From Chrysaora quinquecirrha (lineage: Eukaryota > Cnidaria > Scyphozoa > Semaeostomeae > Pelagiidae), in NCBI GenBank assembly GCA_014526335.1, contig JACTAT010000027.1, forward strand, positions 1,493,685 to 1,557,684: DNA of 64,000 nt, written 5' to 3'. The translations under genes and the position numbers were made by a program. The notes under the pieces are model-generated. The model did not search any database and was not told the DNA's origin. It saw nothing but the letters and a program-made list of their open reading frames with translations. Position 1 is the stretch's first letter; every line of letters begins with the position of its first letter. Shown here one piece after another: positions 1-12,700 of the stretch.

Positions 1-651
1 TTGTCGACGTATTATAAGTTCTTGTTCGTGCGCAATCCGTTAGAGCGGTTCACTTCAGCGTACCGCAGTAAGCTAGCGGAATCGCAAGGCAAATCATTCT
101 TCAAAAGCACCGTTGGCAAATACATCCTTGGCAAGTATCGACCTGACGTTCCGGAGAGCCAAGCAAAAACCGGCGAAGGAGTAACGTTCCGTGATTTCGC
201 CCAATACGTCGTAGATTCGCCACTCGAAAATCCTGGATTTTTCGACCGTCATTGGGAGAGGTTCGACAGACTGTGTTTGCCTTGTATGATCTATTACGAT
301 TTTATCGGCAAATTCGAGACGCTACCTGAAGATTCGGATTACTTATTACGGCTTATCGACGTGAAATCGAAAGTCTCTTTTCCAGAGTTGAAGTCAAACT
401 ACCGAATTCCAACGAAAGCGCTAAGTAACTTTTATTACCGAAGTCTCAATACTGATTTACAGAAAAAACTTTTAGATCTTTATAAACATGATTTTGAGAT
501 GTTTGGCTACCGAATGCCATCAATTCTCGAAAAGAAAAGAAAAATAAAAGCTTTGATAATCAAAAGTAATATAAAATGCAAAACAGCATTTATAACATAT
601 AAAACTATGTTTTTAGATATTTTTGAGGAAACGAAATTTTTTTTGAAATAA
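1..651 (+). CDS. Carbohydrate sulfotransferase (CHST8-14/HNK-1ST type), 3' end only
   Basis: Golgi type II enzymes of this family move sulfate from PAPS to GalNAc, GlcA or related sugars of glycosaminoglycans and glycoproteins. The frame is open from the first base of the window, so the 5' part (membrane anchor and 5'-phosphosulfate loop) lies upstream, and no start codon should be assumed. Visible are the 3'-phosphate-binding motif FVRNPLERFTSAYRSK (residues 9-24), a DRHW...LC.PC...YDFIGKFET block (residues 82-107) and the C-terminal YKHDFEMFGY motif. All are typical of the Sulfotransfer_2 family. The tail after FGYRMP is lysine-rich and ends at TAA 649-651. The exact sugar specificity cannot be read from this fragment. 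I am confident of the family but not of the subfamily. Confidence 0.85.
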   Translation: MSTYYKFLFVRNPLERFTSAYRSKLAESQGKSFFKSTVGKYILGKYRPDVPESQAKTGEGVTFRDFAQYVVDSPLENPGFFDRHWERFDRLCLPCMIYYDFIGKFETLPEDSDYLLRLIDVKSKVSFPELKSNYRIPTKALSNFYYRSLNTDLQKKLLDLYKHDFEMFGYRMPSILEKKRKIKALIIKSNIKCKTAFITYKTMFLDIFEETKFFLK

Positions 652-897
652 AAGTTTTGTAGATACTTTGCTACATGCTGTATATACTGTATATTTTGAA
701 GAGCTATCAAATTTTATACTTTTTGTGAAAAGTTGTCTATTAGTAAAAGGAAAGATCAAATCTTTCGACAGTAATAATTTTAATATACAGTTAACGTGTA
801 ATCATATAATAATTGAGTGTTGCTCACTTTGATATTTCTGTATGAGGGCTCTACAGTTCTTCTCCTTGTTGTGTTTTCACTTGAGATAGCTTACTCA

Positions 898-1287
898 CGC
901 TAGCGAATCTATAATCACTACTGTGGTGGATAATCACTACTGTGGTGGTACTATTTGCGTACTGTGGTGGTAGTTTTTGCGTACTATGGTGGATAATCAC
1001 TACTTGTGGTGGTTTATAATGCTTTATCTGGTGAATACGAAATCATAGCAAAACTCTATAGATCAAGCAAGAAAAAACCACAAAATCCACCACAGTACGC
1101 CAAAACTGCCACCACCGCAAGCATAGTAAACCACCACAAGTAGTGATAATCCACCACAGTACGCCAAAACTGCCACCACCGCAAGCATAGTAACCCACCA
1201 CAAGTAGTGATTATCCACCACAGTACGCAGAAACTACTACCACAGTAGTGATTATCCACCACAGTAGCGATTATAGATTCGCTAGCG
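898..1287. repeat. Foldback element, CACTACTGTGGTGG family, copy 1
   Basis: The left end GCTAGCGAATCTATAATCAC returns as its reverse complement at 1263-1287, so both ends form a long stem. Each arm is built from short units containing TACTGTGGTGG or its complement, joined by TTTTGCG or TAATCACT linkers. No coding capacity is visible. Related copies are at 34391-34794 and 40386-40740. Confidence 0.8.
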
Positions 1288-3022
1288 CGTTACTGAAATA
1301 CAGAAAAAAATAGGAAATCTTTCGGTTCTTCCAAGGCGGCTGTCGTAAATACCAGGGTTCAGGAAAGTGTCAAACCTTCCTGCGACCTCAAATTTAGGTT
1401 CAAAAACCTTCCTTATTATTTACGGGCCCAACCATGTGTTTACTACCCCCATACTCAATCTGTGAGGAAAAGACCAAGAGCATAAATGCACTTCCGTCTT
1501 AAAGATTACTGAACGTTTAATAATACCAAGATAACATAAAGAACTAAGTGCTTTATGTTATCTTGATACAGTTGACATCCACTATCTCGAACTCTCAAGG
1601 AAAACTGAAATTTGTTCGAGATAGCAAATGTTCGAAATAACGGATGCGCCATATAAATATAAAAAACTATAGTTTTTAAGTCAGAATAGGAACCCCTATT
1701 AACATGCAGGGTTACTGATCCCAAATTTCATCAAACAAGTCTGGTATTTTTTACATAGGAGTCAAAGCTCATCTGCTTTCATCCCTACTATTGGTGAAAT
1801 TGAGATAATGGCGATGCAGCACATCTCGAAATAGAACAGCTTCATCTATTGTATACATGGGCACCATATCACTTAGCTGCTGCCATTCACGCTCTGTAGG
1901 CAAACTTATACATATTTTCAGCCTGTCTCTTCATCCAGTTCAGCAGAAAATTTGGCAAAGTTCGAGATAAGGAGCAGGATTTCCTCCATGGGAAATCGAA
2001 AATGGTTCGAGACAGCGAATATTCGAGATAACGGGGTTCGAGATAGCGGATGATTTTTCTATACAAACCCTTATACCAAAACGAGGGGAAATGGAAAATC
2101 GTTCGAGATAGCGAGCAGTCAAGATAGCGGGCAGTCGAGATCATAACTGAATCTAAATCTGTAAGGTACATTGCAAAGATTAATCTGACATAATTTACGA
2201 AGGCATAAATCTAACAAGAGTGCATAGAAAAGGTAAAACATATACTAGCACAATTTCTTTCCTTTCCAGTTGTCTGGCAGCAACTAATATTGCTGATATC
2301 TCCTAATGATTCCTAACAAAGTGGCCGTTTAAGTAGTCCTAGCGAATTCCCAAATTGGAAAAATCAAGCAAGAAACACAAAAAAGGCTAAGTAAAAATGC
2401 AGGAAAACTAGTAAGCAAACACAATGAGAGATCTTAGAGAGGCTTAGACAAGCAGAATCATTCATCTTAAAAACCCCCGAGGAACTCTGTCCAAGACCTC
2501 TGCAAATCTAAAAAACAATAACATTAAACTAATAAACAGCCGTCCCGAAAAAACCTAAAATGTTAACTCAAGGGAGAGAATTGTCTCAATTCCATACAAT
2601 ACAGTGCTTCTTCAGAGTAACTCTGTTTGTTTTTCAAAGTTATTGTTAATTTTTCGTAGTAAGCGGAGAAAGTGGTCCGCCGAGCACAATGAATTTTTCA
2701 AATTTTAAGCCTCGAGATCAAATTCGAAATGGAGGCTTTTGTAATGGAAAGGTACGAAATTTTTTTTGTCGATCAACTTTTGTGATCAAGAGCAAAAACG
2801 TCAATCTCAGTTTTTTGACTTTTGATTTTATTCAAAAAGCTTTATAAATACGAAAGACAAGGATTTATTTATCGAAGATATTTATCTAAAAGATTGACTG
2901 TGTTGGCAGATTGTGCCAGGCTGTAACGCTCAATTGGGATTTTGTGGGACCAGTTTACTGACTGTTCAGCTGAGAGTTGGGCCTAAGTCTGGCTAGGCCA
3001 ATTTCATTTCACGTTGAGCAAA
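1288..3022. other. Intergenic region between sulfotransferase and ABCF3
   Basis: No exon-like frame with protein-family similarity is visible. Positions 1571-2143 hold a cluster of TTCGAGATAGCG-type units in both orientations, partly flanking one another, which looks like a degraded repeat. The last 400 bases before 3023 are plain AT-rich sequence and presumably hold the ABCF3 promoter and 5' UTR, but I see no clear TATA box or initiator. Confidence 0.5.
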
Positions 3023-6000
3023 ATGGCAGCAACACTAGAAACAAAACTAACAGACTTTGTAAAAGAAGCAGTTCCTGATATTGACCTGCACATGTTGCAA
3101 TATGTTGTTGGTAAGATTTCAACCATTTAGCGCTTCTCCCGACCCAAATGATGAAATCATTACAAGCTTTGTCAATAGATTAATTCAGTTCATTTAGATC
3201 ATTTCGGTAGAAAAAAATTTCGAAATCGCAAGATATCAATTTTTCTATGCCAAAATCGTATAAAGCATCCAAAAATTAGTCTAGCTGCAAAGGTTTTACT
3301 ATCTCAGCTCTTGTACAATCGATTTTACAAGCGTTCAAAGTTAACAATTTTATAAGGGCTTTGACTGTGTGGGGTAAAAAGTTTCACCAAGTTCATTTTT
3401 TGCGGTCAAAGCCTTTATGAAATCAGGAACTTTGAATCCTCATAAAATTAAAAACACAAGCGCTAGGACAGTGAAACTGTGTAACTAGACTAAGTTTTGA
3501 CTGCTCTATGAGATTTTCATATCAAAAACTTGATATCATGTGATTTTGAAAAATTTTAATGCCGTATGACGTTGTACCAAAATGATCTATACCTAACCCA
3601 GTCTGGATTTCTTGCAGTGCACAGAAGAGACCTTCTCCATGAAATTTTGAGGAAAACAATAGACCCTATTGTTCTACTATTGTTTTTATCTGTGCACTTT
3701 ATGCGCAATCCACAGGAAATCCAGTCTGGTACCTAACCTTAAGGGCCTGTTTATATGGGGAAAATCATCCCACCTTCCAGCCCTGTAGCTGAGAGTGAGA
3801 TCTCACCTTCCAATACAAACCTTTGTGATTTTCATCTTCTGTTTATATGGAAAACGTTTCATCCCGGTCAGGTGAGATCTCACTCGTTGAGAGGTGGGAT
3901 CTCACCTGGGTTGGATGAAATTTTCTCATATAAATGCTGGAAGGTGGGATGAAATTATTCATTATGCAAGCGCCAGACATAATCCTATTGTCTGAGAAAA
4001 TTAAACAAAAGCGGTAATACGAGACAAGTGGCTGGAAGGTGGGATGGAATTCTACATGTAAACTCTTGAAAGTTTTGTCTCACTGCTCAGCTGACGGGCT
4101 GGAGGGTGGGATGGTTTTGTCCATATAAACAGGCCCTAAGTCCCTACCATCTATTGGTACTTGGTGCTAAGAATTAATGTGTAGAGGTTAGGAGTCAACC
4201 TTTCCATCTAGTTGTTGATAGGATAGCACTCCATTATGCACCATTCACTTTAATGTCTGTCCAGCAGTAACACTGAAAAAGACAAGGCTGACAAGATAGC
4301 ACATCTGCCTGCCAATCCTATAATTGGCTCTCCATGCACTGATTTGAGACAATCTTTTTGCAGTTGAAATTTGATTTCTCTTTTTTTTTTTTTCTATTTC
4401 TCATTTCACACTATGCAAAAGATATTCTGTAAACACATTTCAACCAATGTAAAAAAATGGCCAGTTAAATTCTGACAAATGACAAAGGTTTGACCAATAA
4501 TGTATCATGTTTTAACAATTCAATTTGAGCATCTGCAGTATCATGATACTCTGTTTTTCAATGTTTTTACAGATGTGGTAAATAGCGGAGCTGATGATTT
4601 TGAGACAGCAGAAGATCTCCATGATGCCGTTGGTCATATTCTACAAGAAGCAGTGCCAGAAGGTGGTAATTGTGGAGATATAGATGATGTTTGCAACAGA
4701 CTTTTTAGTTTAATCAAAAGGTTTGTAAGCTTAGGTAATCAATAGACCTTTTGACAAACAGCAACAATTGAAATACTGACTAAAATCATATATTGATATT
4801 ATACCTTTGCTGGTTCAATAGTTGCTGTTAATGCACAGGGCTTGCATGATTGGCTCCCGAGCCTAAACAGATTTGAAATTTAAGAGACTCTGTGTGAAAG
4901 TGCCTTTGAAAATCCATACAGTATGCTTGAGCAAGCTTTGGTAAAGGGGATGCTGATGTGGTATTTTCAGCACCCCCCCCCTCCCAAGGATCTCAAAATT
5001 AGATAAACCAAAACAAAAACCCTAGTTGTGACCCTGTCATGGTATGGGTTCCAACTCCAACGTCACAAACAATGTGAGACCATCAGATAGCTGGATAAGA
5101 CCACATTGCAACATCACCTTCAAGATAACAAAAGAGAAGGAAATCTTTGGTCACAGCTTTTTCATCTGACACTTTCTAGAGTAAAAACGTCTTAAACAGC
5201 CCAAATCATTTGACAATGGCAGAATTTATACCCAATTGTTGGTACATTTTACCACATCTTGGTACAAATTCTGCCTTGGTCAATTATTTTGGTTCGTTTC
5301 TGACATTTTTACTCTGACCAGTGTGGGATAAAAAAACTTCTTAGCATGACTAAAGATGTTTCCAATCTTTTTCTCTATCTTGAAGTTTTGTACAACTCAA
5401 AGGCTTGAGATATAAATATTTAGCCTCTAAGTTTGCATCATGTATAGCAACTGATTTAGGAGCAGATGTTTGGGTAAAGATTGAAAAGTTGTTTAAAATG
5501 ACGAAATACTCATTTGAATACTGCTTATCTCTTAGAAATGGAGAAAAAGAAGAGAAATTAGTGGGAAAGTTAAATGCACCAGTTCATTTAGGGAAGATTG
5601 TAGAAAACTCTGGTAAGTCTAAAAATTGTTTTTTCTATTTGCTGTCTATTGAAGCGGACTGAAAGAACAAAATTAGTTGAAAACTGAAATAAGAAAAGGC
5701 AATCTATCTATCATTATATCTATCAGTCTGCTGGCTGCTGTCTTGCCAATCCTAAAGGAACTGGTATTCTATCAAGTCTATTGTTTTTGTCTGTGTGTCT
5801 AACATTTGTTTCCCTGAAGAATGTTCAATGAAAAGTGAAGAAAAGAAAAAGGATCCAGTAGGCACTTACAAAATCCTCCACAACTGAAAACGACACTTTT
5901 TGAGCCAGGAGGAAAATGAAATTTTAACCAACTTATAAGTTTTAAATGCCTAGCACCATCTTAAAACACTATACGGCAAGACACAGGATGAATTAAAAAA

Positions 6001-6334
6001 GAAGCGTACTTCTAGCTGGCCCAGGGAAAAAAGCCTTTGCTGTTCAATCGAGCAATGGGACCGAACGAACTGCAACCTATTTTGCAATAATCATCTCTTT
6101 TCTGCTTTCTTGAAGTTATAAAAGAATGTCATTGTCATTTTTATTCTTTAATTTTTTAGCTGCCAAAGAGGAGGCACAGAAAAGCATATGGAACAAGGAA
6201 ACTGAAGATAACATGTTGGTCAGTAGTTAACTAAAATACTTACTAACTTACAAGCTATGCTAACTAACAAAATCACTATCTAACTAGCCAACTAACAAAC
6301 TAACTAACCAATTAACAAACTAACTAATTATCTT

Positions 6335-6366
<32 letters not shown>

Positions 6367-6595
6367 GTCAACTAACTAACTAACTAACAAACTAACTAAC
6401 GAACTTTCAAGTTATGCATACTAACTACCTATCTAACTAACTGACTAACTAACTAACTGACTAACTAACTAACCAACTAACTAACTAACAAGGTAGTTAA
6501 CTAACTATACGTAACAAGCTACTAACTAACTGACTTACAAGTTTTGCTAAAGAACTAACTAAATAATTAACTATCTATCGAACTAACTAACAAAG

Positions 6596-6631
<36 letters not shown>

Positions 6632-6718
6632 CAACTTACCAACTAGCTAACTAACTAACTAACTAATTAGTTAACAAACTAGCTAACAAGCTAACTAACT
6701 ATCTAACTATCTAACTAT

Positions 6719-6753
<35 letters not shown>

Positions 6754-9700
6754 GTGTTTTGCTTCTATCAGAGGACAGTAGATATGAAGAAACTGGAAAA
6801 AGCTGAAGCAAAAATACAGATGAAACAAGATAAAAAGAATATAAAAGAAAGCAAAAACGCAAATAAAACAAATGAAAAGTAAGTAATTGTGGGTCCAATC
6901 CAAAATCAAAATCTGAAGATATTTCACTTTCCATCTGCCGTCATCAGATTTTCATTCTATTGTAACTTTCGATTGTCTTAAGTAAATGGAACAATATCAT
7001 GTTATCTTTTGTCCTTATTGCAGCTCTGTTCAATCGGCTTCTGCGAACCAAGTGATTCAGAAAAAGACAAAACAGATGGAAGCAATTGGCCGAGTCACTG
7101 ATATCAGAATTGAAAATTTCGACTTATCATATGGGAGCAAGTGAGTTCTATTCATTTTTTTAATTGACAGTTTAAGGGTAGTCTTATTGAATTCGTCGTA
7201 GTCTACGCTCCTCCACACTCCACCACCCAGCTCTAACTCTCTGAGGAAACAGCAATTGTGTTGATGTGGTTGTTGTAGCTGTTTCCGGAAGAGTGGGAGG
7301 AATGTAATCAGTCTAGTGTAAGGATATGGTAGGAATTCCGTGGACAGCGAACGTTACAAATGAAGTATTTCTATGGAAAATAGGAACTGAAAGATAGCTT
7401 CTGACAACAGTTAGAAAGCGGCAGTTTGAATTGTTTGGTCATATAATGAGGAAAGAAGGTCTAGAGAATTTAACGCACAAAGGACGCATTGAAGGGAACA
7501 AAAGCAGAGGGAGACCACAGATAAAATACTAGACGAGGTTGAGCTCATAAATGGCAGAATATGTGGCAGAAGGTGAAATGTTGTTTTAGCGCCAGTCGTT
7601 AGGATCTTAGTAGTAGGTTAACTAATCGAGACCTCGACCCTGGCTGTGACGCTACCGAGACTTGGCTCGAACCCTGACCACACTGAGCTCCTGACACCCC
7701 GAGTCAGCTAGATTACAACAAGACGCCATAGCACCCCGGGGGGGGGGGGTACTGAGTATAATTTGCGTACGGGTATGTGCCGCCGATATGGGTGGGTTTT
7801 TGGCCCTGAAATTCTCTAAACATGGGTATGATTTTTACCAAAAGGAGGGCAAAGAGGACATTTTAAAGACAGGAATTGATGAAGAAAAAAGGAAAGGAAG
7901 CTAGACATGATCGCCCACGTCTTGATGTTGTTTTTCTTGATAGTAAATATATTCGGACTTATCAAGGCTGTTTCTGACACCGTATTAGACATGATAGTCA
8001 CCACTTATCATGACAAGCCTTTGACATTTGATATTTAGTTGAGCTTAGTTGTTTTTCTTGATGTTTATCGGAAACGTCGCTCAGCGAATTCCGCTTCTCC
8101 AGTAATGTTTTAATACGTTTCAAACGTTCAAACATTGTTTGCAATACAAATTTCAAATGCTTGACAAACGAATTCTTATTTCTGTTTTTATTAGAGTCTT
8201 ACTGTCGGATGCTAATCTAATAATGGCATATGGACGAAGGTATGGGTTTGTGGGAAGAAATGGTCTTGGCAAAACGACACTTCTGAGGGCCATTTCAAGG
8301 TTTGTAGATGCTCCTGAATAACGTTCCTCTCATATTTACGTAATTGACTGGCAGCCAGATACGTTCAGAAACGAGGCTTAAACAACCAAAGAAAAACTAT
8401 GCGAGAGAGAACGAATTGAACTTGGACAATTAGACGCTTTTTAGGAACAATTTTATAAGAGCACGAGCCTGGATTTTGCTCAGATTTTAAGAACAAAGTA
8501 AGAACAAGCTGAGGCTGGCCTTTTCTGAGCCCTTAGAATATTGGCTGAATTTGAAAGTAAGACAGTAACATTGAATGTTGAAAGCAAGCGAACAATTAAA
8601 TAGGCAAGAATGCTGCATTTTTCATAAACCCTGTACTACTTCTGACATTCACTGTAAAAAAATTACTGTCCAAGTAACTGAAGAATAAGAGCAAATAAAA
8701 AAATCTTCTTATAAAAACAGTGTACGTGCTTTGAATTTTGATTTGGAGCAGAGGTTGTGATTTGGAACATGTGTGATAAACCAGAAGGGCTTTTCCAAGA
8801 ATGTTGATCAAATAAAACCGCAGATTCACGTCAGTTGTCTGGCTAGATCGAATCTTTTTACATAAAGTTGATTATACTGTATACTTGCTTATATCAAGAT
8901 AAAATAAGAGAACTAAGATAGTCTAACTTGTGCATAGTTCATTCCTAGGCAAAGTGACGTTTTTAACCACGAAATTTCTATTTTTGTAACAAGACTCCTA
9001 TAGGTTTATGTTGTGGTTTGGTCCCAGAATAGAAACTGAAGCATTTTACTTCGTCACTTTGCTTAGGTTAAACCTGTGCAAGATATCAAAATACCCTGAT
9101 ATTGAAAAGCAGTAATTTAAGTTTCTTTTGAACCAACTGGTGAAATTTATGCATCAAAAGAATCATCAATGTCTGAACGACGAAATTATACAGCTATTTT
9201 GCTACAATATGCCCGCAAAACCCTCAAGAAGCATGAATCAAAATGGGCCATAATGACAAGATTTAGTTAGACTATCTTGGTTCTCTTATTTTATCTTGCT
9301 TATATCTTGCTGGACACCAAGTTAGAGGCATCAATTTCCACCTTGCTATTAAGTTTAAATTAAAAATATATACTATAGAATATTTTCTGTGTGTAGATTA
9401 ATGACAAATTTTTGTTGTTTTTTTTTTTCAGGCGTGAATTACATATTCCATCGCATGTCAGTATTCTACACGTGGAACAAGAGGTAAGAGTTTAAATGTA
9501 TTGTGCATTCTCTGTTTTCTACTTTGCCAACCATTATTATATGACAGAGTTTCTTAGATTTAAGCATATGATGGTTTTAACTAGACTTGTTACCTGAGAC
9601 CCAGTTATCGCTCACGAGACCGAGGCTAACACTTAAATGAGATCGCTGGTTTCTAGTCCCGGGGGGGGGGGTACTTCATTGTTCGAATGACTAGATGTGC

Positions 9701-12700
9701 CGCCCAGTTTTCCAAACCCACCCATGTCTACCGATAAATTCTGTTTCTCGTGGTACCCATGTATAGAAAAAACAACGAAATTTTTTACCCATTTGTACCA
9801 ATATCTCAAATGTTTGAACCCAATTTAACGCCTGAGGCAACTCTAAATGCGTCGAAAAGTCATTTGCGCTGAAAAGTAAATCGCACTTTTTATCAGGCTT
9901 TTCAAAGCAATGCATGTCTAAAATGTTTTATGTATTTTACTACCCATGTGTAGAGATTCTTTACGAAAAATCAACCCATATGTAGGGAAATGGACGCTGA
10001 AAAAGTTACCCATTTGGGCGGCACGTCTAGTATATTGAACAATGGAAGTACCCCGAAGCTTCTAGTTCGTTCAAGAAGAGTTTCTTGATTTGAAAACGGC
10101 TTTTAGTTTCTTGTAACAGGTTTCTTATTAAAATTCGAGTGTATCAATGCATCTTCCTCTGTTTGAATTAGCGTACTGCAACGTTGAAGCAGAATTTATG
10201 TTAAGACTGAATATATGTTTTGTTTTATTTTTAGGTAACTGGCGATGATACTGTGGCAGTCGATAGCGTTTTAGAATGTGACACAGTCCGTACTGGACTG
10301 CTGGAAGAGGAAGCAAAGCTCAATAAAGCAATTAATTCAGGGTATGTATCCTTGCTTTTGCTTCCATATTCATATTTCAATTGTTTTAACTTCCGTTGTT
10401 GTTATTGTTGTTACTTTATTTTAAGTAGGCTGTTATTTCTAGCTGTTTCAGCTAATTTAGGCCTACTATGCATGCCACTTCCAGGCATGGGACCCCTAGT
10501 TTAACGTTCCTTCCGCAGAAGGGCAGAGTGAGTTGTTTAGTCATCCATCTGAAAAGTCGAGGGGCATTTCACTCTACAAAAAGGCGTACGAGATTTCCAT
10601 TAAAACAAAAGGATTTTCAAGGAATTTCCGAGAAAACAAAAGGACTTCCAGCAAAGGCGTACGAGATTTTCAAGAAGTGAATTGCCCCTCATGAAAAGTC
10701 ACCCATCCAGATGCTGACCTCACACGAGCAAGCTTAACTTCAGCTGTCTAACGAGAGCTGACTGAGAAGCTTGGCTACTCACTCGTTAATGACCGGTGCA
10801 GCTCTCTCTCGAACTAAAGCACCTCTGGTTCAAGCACCCAAGATGAATTTAAAAGTCTTTTCCTTACGCCCGCACTTGACTTATTGGCCGGTCCTAATCT
10901 AACGCCTTATGTGCGTTTTTCTGCTCAAAATCCGAGTCTGGGGTCTAAATTTTTGTATGAAACAATTTTTTAAACTTTAAAACAAGGTTCTAAGTCGATA
11001 AGGTGTAAACAGTGATTTTAAAGTCAATATTCAGAGTTTTCAAGTAATTTTTTTCCTTTGTTGTCAGGCATGGCGATAATTCAGCTCTGAGTTCAAGACT
11101 CTCGGAGGTAGCGTATTTTTGCGTTGAAAATTATTATTTTTTATTTATATAAAACATTCAGGACACAATAAGCCCTCCCCTCGAATAAGCCCCCACCTAA
11201 GAATTTATTTTTGCAAATAAGCCCTCCCCTCAAATAGCCCCCATGTGGATTTATGAATTTGTTTCTGTCTATAATGCATCTTTCAACTAATTAAAACACT
11301 GAACAAGTTAGTCCTGACAGGTTTTACTATCAATTCAACCAATAATCAGCCATTGGCTGTTGGCAAAGAGCTGATTTTGATAAAAGAGTACAGATTTTTC
11401 TCTCTGCTAATCTTTCGACAACACACTGGAACCATTGAGCTTTAAAATAAGCCCTCCCCTCGAATAAGCCCCCCCTCGAAAGTCCTCCCCTTGAATAAGC
11501 CCCCACCGTAAAATTCATTTTTGCAAATAAGTCCCCGGGGCTTATTAAAGGATTTACGGTACTATAAAACACTGCTTGTGAAACATTTTTTCTTGAAGCA
11601 AACCTTTCATTGACATTTTCAAAACCATTGCGCAACAAATGTAGCTTATTTGTGCCTTTTAACTTTTTAACTCATCAAGTTATGTTATGTGAAGTGCCCA
11701 AACGGTCAAACATTGCTTAAGCAAATCTAAGAAGTTCGACTAAGAATTTTTAAGAATTTTTCCTCGTTTGGCCAAGCCCTGAGGCGCTTTACAACCAATG
11801 TTTGACCGTTTGGCCACGTCCAAAAACATTGCTCGTCCAACATTTTTTGCGTGTGTCATTCAAGAAATGTTTTTGAACTTTTTCAAAAACATCACGCTAC
11901 AAGCTTTTTTTATTTGATCGTTTGGCCGCCTTTCCAACATTGCTTGTCAGAAATTTTTTGACAAACTGCAACAATTTCCAACATTTCACCACCTAGGAAT
12001 ATTGTTGGCAACAAGGCGTTCCTGCTTGTGCAACGTGCGTTCGTGTTTGTGCTTGTGCTTTGGCAGTAACATCGTTGTTGGAGAGCAATGTTTTGGACGT
12101 TGCCAAACGGTCAAACATTGGTTGTAAAGCAAATTTAAAATGTTGGACCAACAATGTTTGATCGTTTGGTCAGGGCCTGATTTGAAGCTTTTGTTGGCAA
12201 TTATTTTAAGGCCCTTTCGATTCTCGTTGTGGTAAAGCTCTTTTATGCAAGTAAAACAACAAACAATTTTTGTTCAGTTGTGTTCTTTTTTGTTTAGGGC
12301 TTCAGTGATCCTAAATGGACTGGGATTTTCAACGGAAATGCAGAGAATGCGAACCAGAGAGTTTTCAGGAGGATGGAGAATGAGACTTGCATTAGCAAGA
12401 GCACTGTTCACAAAGCCTGATCTACTGCTTCTTGATGGTATGTGCTTAATATATGCGCACTTATCAAGGCCGTTTTAGACACAGTATAAGAAATGATACT
12501 CACTACTTATCATAACAAGCCTTTGGTATTTATCGGGCAACGTTTCAGGAGAGCTGCGTCTCCCATTGTTGGGCAATGAGAATTGTGGTTCTTCTCATAT
12601 TTATTGTGTTGTTAGAATTGAAAAGGTGTGAAAAAAATTAACCAAACCCGCAAGTACATGTTAAAGTTCCTTACCTTGCACACAAAACGAAACCAGAAGC

